Assembly: GCA_015680685.1 (NCBI GenBank)
Contig: MNCI01015663.1
Location: 1 to 64,000 of the forward strand
Direction: 5' to 3'
DNA length: 64,000 nt
Source of the DNA: Gnetum montanum
Lineage: Eukaryota > Streptophyta > Gnetopsida > Gnetales > Gnetaceae
The stretch's first letter is position 1. The number at the start of each line of letters is the position of its first letter. The notes beneath the pieces are model-generated. The model ran no database searches. It saw only the letters and a program-made list of their open reading frames with translations, and had not been told where the DNA came from. The position numbers were made by a program, and so were the translations under genes. Of the stretch, positions 57,437 through 64,000 are shown piece by piece.

Positions 57437-59500
57437 ATGTCTTCTTCCCACAAGCATGAAGATGTCAAACGGCCAGTCCCACATGAGTGCAAAGTGGTAT
57501 ATACTCATCCAGATGAGTATGTACTAGACTTCAACTTCATCCTACATCAAGGTGAATAGCTGAAATGGCATGATATGGAGGGCAACATTGTAATGCCCCC
57601 CAATCTATTTGTTCTAGGGATGCTCTTTCAAACTCTTACGAAGTTGGACATGCCAAATCTTCACAAGGAATATGTTGTGAATGGTTATGATACTTAGGAC
57701 TACCATCCCACTAAAACATAATGCAAGAGAGATTAACAACAAGAGAATCACCACGCGTTTACAAAGGGAAAACACTTCACTAACCCCTTGTTCCTACTAA
57801 ACCAAGATGGTAATGTGGATCCTTTCCCTAAGTATTCTTAACATGAAAATTCTTCACACTCTATTATTGGTGATGAGGGTGAGGCCTTGAACCTACGATC
57901 CACTATTCATAAACTAGGCTTAGGAAAAAGTGATAGTCAAGACAAGGACTCGAGCAAACATCACGATGGCAAGGAATCTAAGGATGGTGCTCATAATGAG
58001 CAAAGAGATGGTTGAATATACTATGGTGGTGGTGGTGGTCCACTTTCCTCTTCATCCAATTCCAAACATTCCTCTTCATCTTCTGATTCTAACAGAATTT
58101 ATTAAAGCAATAATCATGATGAAGGTGATCAGTGGAACAACAACAATCGTAGAGCCCACCAAGAACGAAGCAATGATAGAAACCTTCATCGACACAATCA
58201 TAATGATGAACCTATGTTAACAACTCGAAGCATGCCTAACATTGCAAAGGTAGTTAAGATTCCAACTAGGCATGTGAAAGAAAATCGGATCAAGTGCTTA
58301 GACATGAACAATGTCCTAAGATTTAAGGGGGGATAAAACTCTGATCTGTAAAATCATCTACAAGATTTCTATGATGCTTGTGCCTTATAGAACATTAAAA
58401 ATGACTAGTAAATACTCAAGCTATTCCCCAAGACACTCATCAAGGAAGTTGAAAGTTGGTACCAGTCCTTGGAGTTGGAATCCATTCATAGATAGAGTAC
58501 CATGTTGGAACTATTTAATGACAAATACCAGACATACTCCAGAGTGTCTAATCTGAGAAAGTAAATCCAAGGCTGGAAATAGGAAACACATGAACCCTTG
58601 GATGCCTTCATGGGAATATATTATTCACTCTTACACCAATGCCTTGGCCATGGTTATTCTTAGAGGGAACAACTCCACCACATCATAGATGGGCTCAAAG
58701 TAGAAACCATAATAACTCTTGGTGTGTATGCCCAAAGGAGATCATCTGAACTAAGAGCTCATTAGATTCAAAGGCTAATAGAGCAAGTAGCAAAAGAAGA
58801 AGATGAGTTGCAAAAAAAAGGAAAAGTGTAGAAGAGTATAATACATATCCTTCCATAAGAAAAAGAAAGGTCTAATTTTTTGATGAGGAGGAGTCACCAC
58901 TCAATGAAGTGGGGAACAGGAAAACCTTGCTTATCCAAAAATCTATCTTTGATATTTTGAAAAAGGTTGATAAATTATAAGAATTTTTGGATGAAAAACT
59001 TCAAATTTCTATGAAGATTGCTAAAAAAATAAAATAATAAAATAGTAATCGTAACCATAGGAGGTGAAAAGAAGCTAAACGTGCCTACTAGAGAGGTAAA
59101 GGCAAAGCTACTGCTATAGAAGAAGTTGTGGAGATAGACTTCAAAGATGATATTGGTTGTGACATTTGTCAATATGAACATCGAAAGGGATGTTTCCCTA
59201 TGGTGTCATACTTACAAGAGTATAGGGTGTATGCATTAAATTTGTGAGTAGCAAGGAGGAGAGCACCTATACAATTACCCTATCCTCAAGGAAATCCAAG
59301 GCAATTCCACCAGCACAAACAAGCTTATTATCCAAGTGGAGTTCTACCATAACGCATTGAGCAATACCAACAATGGCATCAACCACAATCATGGGGAATG
59401 CCACCACCAAGATAGTAGTACCCTTATAAGAAACTAGATCCATATGGGTACTATGTTTAGCCACCTATCTCTCCAAGAATTTTTGCAAGCCACACCTCAT
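57437..59500 (+). pseudogene. Gypsy element D2 gag, broken
   Basis: Start ATG 57437 (MSSSHKHEDVKRPVPHE), then CKVVYTHPDEYVLDFNFILH and an in-frame TAG at 57557-57559. DMEGNIVMPPNLFVLGM follows. The middle part contains acidic and His/Arg-rich text and a block (58300-58340, MNNVLRFKG) that matches D1. The C-terminal knuckle CDICQYEHRKGC (59158-59193) is intact, with CX2CX3HX3C spacing. A Pro/Gln-rich region follows. In a live element this would build the particle that packages the RNA. Confidence 0.8.
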
Positions 59501-59979
59501 TTTAACATCACTATTACCCTCTAGAGTACCACCGAATACATTCACCATCTACTCAAGGGGAGAACCCATATCCATACCATCCTCCACATCTATCCATACA
59601 CATCCCTCTACCCTATACCTAGTTACCTCCTACTCCATCCATGTAGGGTGAAATTCCTCCACAGCCACAACAATGAAATTCTATGAGGGCTATCCATTCA
59701 CAAGCAACCTTTCAACCAAGTAATTCAGATAATCATTCTAAGAAACAAATCTTATTCCTACCCAACAATTCTCCAAAACCCTCACAACATAATATGGTTA
59801 GTTGCCCTGTATCTCCAACACCCTCATCTTCTACGTCAAACACATTCAAGTACCCTTCAAACCAAGTGTCATCTCAAATCTACACTATGATGTTAACTCA
59901 TTTTGTCTTTGATTAGATCAAGGTTGGCAATATTTTCACAAAAAAATCTAATCTAAGAAGTCCTCTCATTTACTTATAG
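59501..59979 (+). pseudogene. D2 proline/serine-rich linker between gag and protease
   Basis: A frame at 59683-59916 is rich in Ser, Pro, Asn and Gln (NSPKPSQHNMVSCPVSPTPS). The same position in A and C also holds Pro/Ser-rich text. It is probably a flexible Gag-Pol linker. Confidence 0.5.
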
Positions 59980-60410
59980 ATTGCTAGACATGAGCCATGC
60001 AAAGGCTCTTCATGATTCTGGTTCCAATTCAATCTCATCTCTCATGATATGTACAAAGCCTGGAACCTACCACCTCTCAAGAAGAGAAAAATTTGTTTAG
60101 AATTAGCAAACCAATCAATCACTATTCCTTTAGGATTAGTGGAGGACATTGTGACCACAGTTTGTGGGTAGTCTTACCCTATCAATTTTTTGATGATCAA
60201 GGTTGAAAACTGTAAAGGTGACTTTTCCATCATTATGGAAAGGGCTTGGTTAAGCATAGTAGATGAACATATGGGTATAAGGGACCTCTACTTGGAAATC
60301 TCCAAGGAAAATAAATTTGGATGTTTAGAGAAGAAGCGTGTTCCATGCATCACATATAGTGATAATAGGTGCAATTGCATGCAAAAGATCTGGTCCATCA
60401 ATTAAAGCAT
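59980..60410 (+). pseudogene. Gypsy element D2 protease region, broken
   Basis: A retropepsin-like domain. An active-site-like HDSGSNS occurs near 60013 in a shifted frame, followed by ICLELANQSITIPLGLVEDI (about 60092), a TAG replacing Trp, and an open stretch to 60405 (KVENCKGDFSIIMERAWLSI). It would cleave Gag-Pol. A frameshift after the active site and at least one stop make it dead. Confidence 0.75.
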
Positions 60411-60879
60411 GCAATCAATGTGCACATAAACAAGATATTCAAAGGTGCCTATAAGCAGTAGCCATAAAATAGGAGGGCATCCAATGGTTGACAACTGACT
60501 CTAACAGTAGCACACTATGCATGGAACCTACTAAGAGCCTGACCTATGCTTATGTCAAAGGAATGGATAAACTTGAGTAAGTCCATCGCCAACTCTTCAA
60601 TGAAGAATATGATGATACATGTTGGGAAGAGTTGGAAATCCCTAAAAATTTCAAACAAGAGCCCCTAGAGTTAAAAAATCTACTAGCCAGCATGGAATAA
60701 GCATTTTTGAACAATGGTAAGCTCATCATGATCAATGAAAATCTTGTTCCTAAACAAAAAGATAAGTTGTTATAGGTCATCAACAAGTGGCCAATGACCT
60801 TTGCTTGATCATATCCTAAACTTACAAGAATCGACCCATGAATATGCCAGCATCGCATTTACACTAACCTAGCCATGAA

Positions 60880-61670
60880 GCCAAGAAGGTAATCAAACAG
60901 GCAGCTGAACCCCAAATTGAAATAGATCATCAAGGAGGAAATAGAACAACTCCTCAAGGAAAGGTTCGTCTATCTCATTGTAGATATTGAGTGGGTTAGC
61001 CCACTCATAATTGTGCCAAAGAAACATGGCAAGTGGTAGGTCTACATTGACTTCAGGCTATTGAATATGGTAATTTTTAAAGATCATTTTCCATTGTCAT
61101 TTGTGGATCAAGTGCTAGACACCATATCCAAGCATTGCTATTATATCTTCTTGGATGGTTATAGTGGCTATAACCAAATCCAAATTGTGTCAAAAGATCA
61201 AGCCAAGACAACATTCACAAGTCCCTAGGGGACTTTTGCATATTATAAAATTTCATTTAGTCAATGCAATGCCCCTGCAACATTTCAATGCTTGGTCCTT
61301 AGTATTTTTTTAGCAGTAGATTGGTAGTGGGGTAGAAGTCTTTATGGATGATTTTTCTACCTATGGGGCTACATTTGAGCAAGTCCTAGATAAGTAGGTA
61401 TTAAAAAGATGTGTTGAAACAAATCTCAAGCTCAATTGGCAGAAAAGCCATCTAATGGTCCAGGAAGGCATAGTATTAGGACACTGAATTTTACAAGAAA
61501 GGATTAAGGTAGACCTAGAAAAGATAAGGGTCATCCAAGGAATATCACACCAACCAAAGATAGTTAAAGATGTTCAATCATTCCTTGGACACACTGGCTA
61601 CTACCAACAATTCATAGAGAATTTTGCTAAGATCGCAAAGCCATTGGTTGAGCTTACAAAGAAAGATGCA
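60880..61670 (+). pseudogene. Gypsy element D2 reverse transcriptase, broken
   Basis: RT text: EIEQLLKERFVYLIVDIEWV-like (about 60935), VPKKHGKWYVYIDFRLLN-like (61015), DHFPLSFVDQVLDTISKH (about 61080), LDGYSGYNQIQIVS (about 61155), then AKTTFTSP-stop-GTFAYYK (TAG 61226-61228). The catalytic FMDDF is intact (61341-61355), and LGHTGYYQQFIENFAKIAKP follows (about 61585). Motif order and FMDDF identify an Athila/Tat-type gypsy RT. A few stops interrupt it. Confidence 0.85.
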
Positions 61671-61890
61671 TTATTTTTTTGGACAAGTTCTGGCACTATG
61701 TGCTTGGTTATAAAGTATTTGTGCACATAGATCATAGTGCCATCTGCTTCCTGATGAATAAGCCAATGGTGAGCCCCTGTATCATATGATGGCTTGTGAT
61801 CTTATAGGAATTTAATCTCACAATGGTAGATCAAAAAGGGTCTGAGAATGTGGTTGCTGACCATCTCTCTCAATTAAGATGGGATAACAA
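61671..61890 (+). pseudogene. D2 RNase H, internally deleted
   Basis: After KKDALFFW the sequence jumps to the middle of RNase H (frame: LGYKVFVHIDHSAICFLMNK, then NLTMVDQKGSENVVADHLSQ). Compared with A and C, the first half of RNase H, roughly 80 codons, is missing. The degradation step could not be supported by this copy even without its stops. Confidence 0.75.
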
Positions 61891-61899
61891 ATAGGAGGA

Positions 61900-63200
61900 A
61901 AGTCCACTCTATAATCAATTTCTAGATAAACTCCTCTTTACAGGAGCAATAATGATCAAGTGCCCATAGAAACAAAATGGTATGATGGCATCCTCACTTA
62001 CCTTCTCACCCAGGAGATGCCACAAGGTCTAGACTTTAGGAAGAAATAATAGTTTCTTTATCAGGAAAAGTACTTCATAGAGATCAATGGACACCTTTAC
62101 AAGATATGCACCGATAGCCTAGTTCATTAGTGTGTCCCTAATGCGGATCAACTACACATTCTTCAGGATGCTCACGAATGCCCTTATGAAGGTCCCTATG
62201 CAAGGAGGTGCATAGTCATAAAAATCCTAATGGTAGGATACTATTGGCTTATAATCTTTAGGGATGTCCATTGGTTTGTTTGATCTTGTAAGTGTTGTCA
62301 AAGAGATGGTGGGACGACTGCACATATGGAGGATCCTCAATAGTGGATTCAACCACTAGAAACCTTTGACATATGGGACATAAACTTCATGAGTTCCATC
62401 ACACCCATGTCCAATGGAAAGGCATATATCATTGTAGTAGTTGACTATTGCATCAAATGGGTAGAAGCAACAACTATTACCAACTGTACATCATCTATTG
62501 TTGCTAGATTTGGACAACAACATGTTGTAAATAGGCTTAGATGCCATACACACTGATTTCTAATAATGGAACTCATTTGATAGGTGCCAATTTTAGAAAG
62601 TTAATGCAACTCTTGGGGGTTGAACATAAATTAACAACACCCTATCATCCCCAAGCCAATGGTCAAGCAGAGGTAACTAAACAAGAGATTACAAAGATCC
62701 TAATAAGGGCCATAAGCAAATATAGGATAGATTGGAGCACAAAACCCAACGATGCCCTTTGGGCCTACCACTCAACATGGAAACTCCCTATTGGCTACTC
62801 TCCCTATGAGCTAGTGTATGAAAAACTTCTAGTACTCCTAATTCAATCCAAGCTATGTACACTCTCAACAGCCTGTGATCCAAATCTTGACCTCAATCTA
62901 GCACAAAGAGAAAAATTGAAAAACCTTAATGTGTTGGATGAGAACTTATTAGTGGCCCTATCTTTGAATGAAGTGTTCAACAAGTAACATCATGACCTAA
63001 GAATATGAAAAGTAAAACTTCAATCGAGAAATAAGGTTCTCTATTGGAATCCCACACACATACCCCAAAAAACAAAGATTCAAATGTTGTGCAAGGGATC
63101 TTATATAATTGATCAAACCTAAGAGCCCAAATAAAAAGTAGTTGGTCAACATCCAACAAGTGAAACCTTTCCTAGAACTAAAACAGGCTAGTGCAACTAC
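61900..63200 (+). pseudogene. Gypsy element D2 integrase, mostly open
   Basis: An HHCC-like zinc region (HECPYEGPY..., then CKCCQRDG at about 62290) is followed by the core FDIWDINFM (about 62367) and KAYIIVVVDYCIKWVEA (about 62420). A 148-codon open stretch (62541-62987) carries ISNNGTHL (second catalytic Asp now Asn), EHKLTTPYHPQANGQAEV (with the catalytic Glu in QAEV) and ALWAYHSTWKLPIGYSPYEL. The region ends with degenerate C-terminal text (VKPFLELKQA near 63165). No chromodomain. A frameshift before 62541 breaks the reading. Confidence 0.85.
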
Positions 63201-64000
63201 CACCTCAATGGATGGACAACCACATTCAATTTTTCGAATCTCCTCCTTCTAACATAGTCATGGGAGAGAAGGCTATCCATGCTAATCATCCATATGGCTT
63301 CTCAATTTTTCTACTTTTTCTTTTCCAGATTTTTGATATTACAAGTTATTTATTTTACAAATTTTTGATTTTACAAGTTATTTTTTCCATTTTACACATA
63401 TTTTTGTTTTGCACCATCATTAGTACATTTGAATCTTTTTTGGATAATTTACAATTTCTTATATAGTTTACTTTGTTTAGTTTGAGTGTAAGTTTTCATT
63501 ATTTTTGCTAATAAAAGTGCTTTATTGCCATAGGCCATAGTGCCCCTATTATTGTGTACTAATGATGATTTGTGCTTAATGTTGTGATTGCCAATGTCTA
63601 GTTTCTATTTTTGAATTCTAATGTCTGATGACTATGACATGGTTTATTTTTCATTGAATAGGTAGTGAGTCCATGTCATCCACCCATCCAACAAACTCTA
63701 TGATTTTCCTCATTCTGGAAGTTTGATGTCTATTAAAAAACCTTTTAATTAATTAATGACCTTGGTAGTTTTAGGAATTAGAAAGGATTCAAAGGTTTGT
63801 ACGATGTGTGTCTTTAAGGAAACTCAATATTGTTTTTACTCTTCTACTTTCTTGAGTGCTTGAGCATTTTTTCATGGACTTCTTACTATTCCATTCCAAC
63901 CACTACTAGGAAGTCAAATAAAGTCTTTGCATGGCATGGTTCCCATCCAAACAAAAAAGAAGAAGACATAAAACAAAACAAAAACATGATGGAAACTCAA
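63201..64000 (+). mobile_element. 3'UTR of gypsy element D2, runs off the window
   Basis: Non-coding and AT-rich. It matches the antisense regions 29000-29640 (C) and 3244-3779 (A). The 3' LTR must lie beyond 64000. Short open frames here are not genes. Confidence 0.65.

Overview
The window looks like intergenic DNA from a seed plant with a large, transposon-rich genome. A gymnosperm is my best guess, but this is inferred from the depth of decay and nesting and no organism-specific marker was seen. I found no intact host gene, rRNA, tRNA or CRISPR array. Almost everything recognisable is a dead retrotransposon, broken by in-frame stops, frameshifts, deletions and later insertions. One assembly ambiguity (N) sits at 1351.

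Layout: 1-1684 is a CpG-richer LTR-like block. 1685-3243 is the 3' end (3'UTR plus LTR) of a plus-strand Ty3/gypsy element (E). 3244-16058 is a minus-strand Athila-like gypsy element (A), split by a Ty1/copia-type element at 5088-10130 that has gag but no recognisable pol. 16060-17045 is a broken CCR4-type deadenylase pseudogene cut off by A's LTR. 18000-21966 is a minus-strand copia relic (B1) with gag, protease region, integrase and truncated RT. 22300-27646 is degenerate minus-strand coding sequence resembling plant 'transposon protein' ORFs, with a gypsy LTR inside it. 28330-35728 is a second minus-strand gypsy element (C), which cuts off the start of another ORF at 35959. 36060-39395 is a second pol-less copia relic (B2). 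40259-41127 is another gypsy LTR. 42100-52020 is a LINE graveyard (an L1-type RT, an RTE-like RT and endonuclease pieces) invaded by a gypsy LTR and by two CpG-rich blocks at about 43.3-45.37 and 48.07-50.56 kb. 53478-56373 is plus-strand gypsy D1, interrupted in gag by D2 (56374 to beyond 64000), the best-preserved element.

The gypsy copies form one family. LTRs are about 0.8-0.9 kb with TGATGAG...CTCATCA ends. The primer-binding site is complementary to tRNA-Asp. Gag has an unusual CX2CX3HX3C knuckle, RT has FMDDF, and the integrase has no chromodomain that I could see. Order in D2 is LTR, PBS, gag, PR, RT, RNase H, IN, 3'UTR. Many in-frame TAG stops replace CAG or TGG codons, as expected from deamination of methylated cytosine in CHG sites.

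The most interesting leads are: (1) two pol-less copia copies that both end, after two gag zinc knuckles, at a duplicated splice-donor-like module; (2) arrays in their LTRs of AGACATCT/AGATGTCT, which look like decayed AGACGTCT palindromes (ACGT core); (3) a 356-bp tandem duplication carrying an 18-bp ACTATTCATC minisatellite in a CpG-rich block; (4) an unrecognised open frame of about 140 codons at 49785-50210. None is proven to be a functional system.
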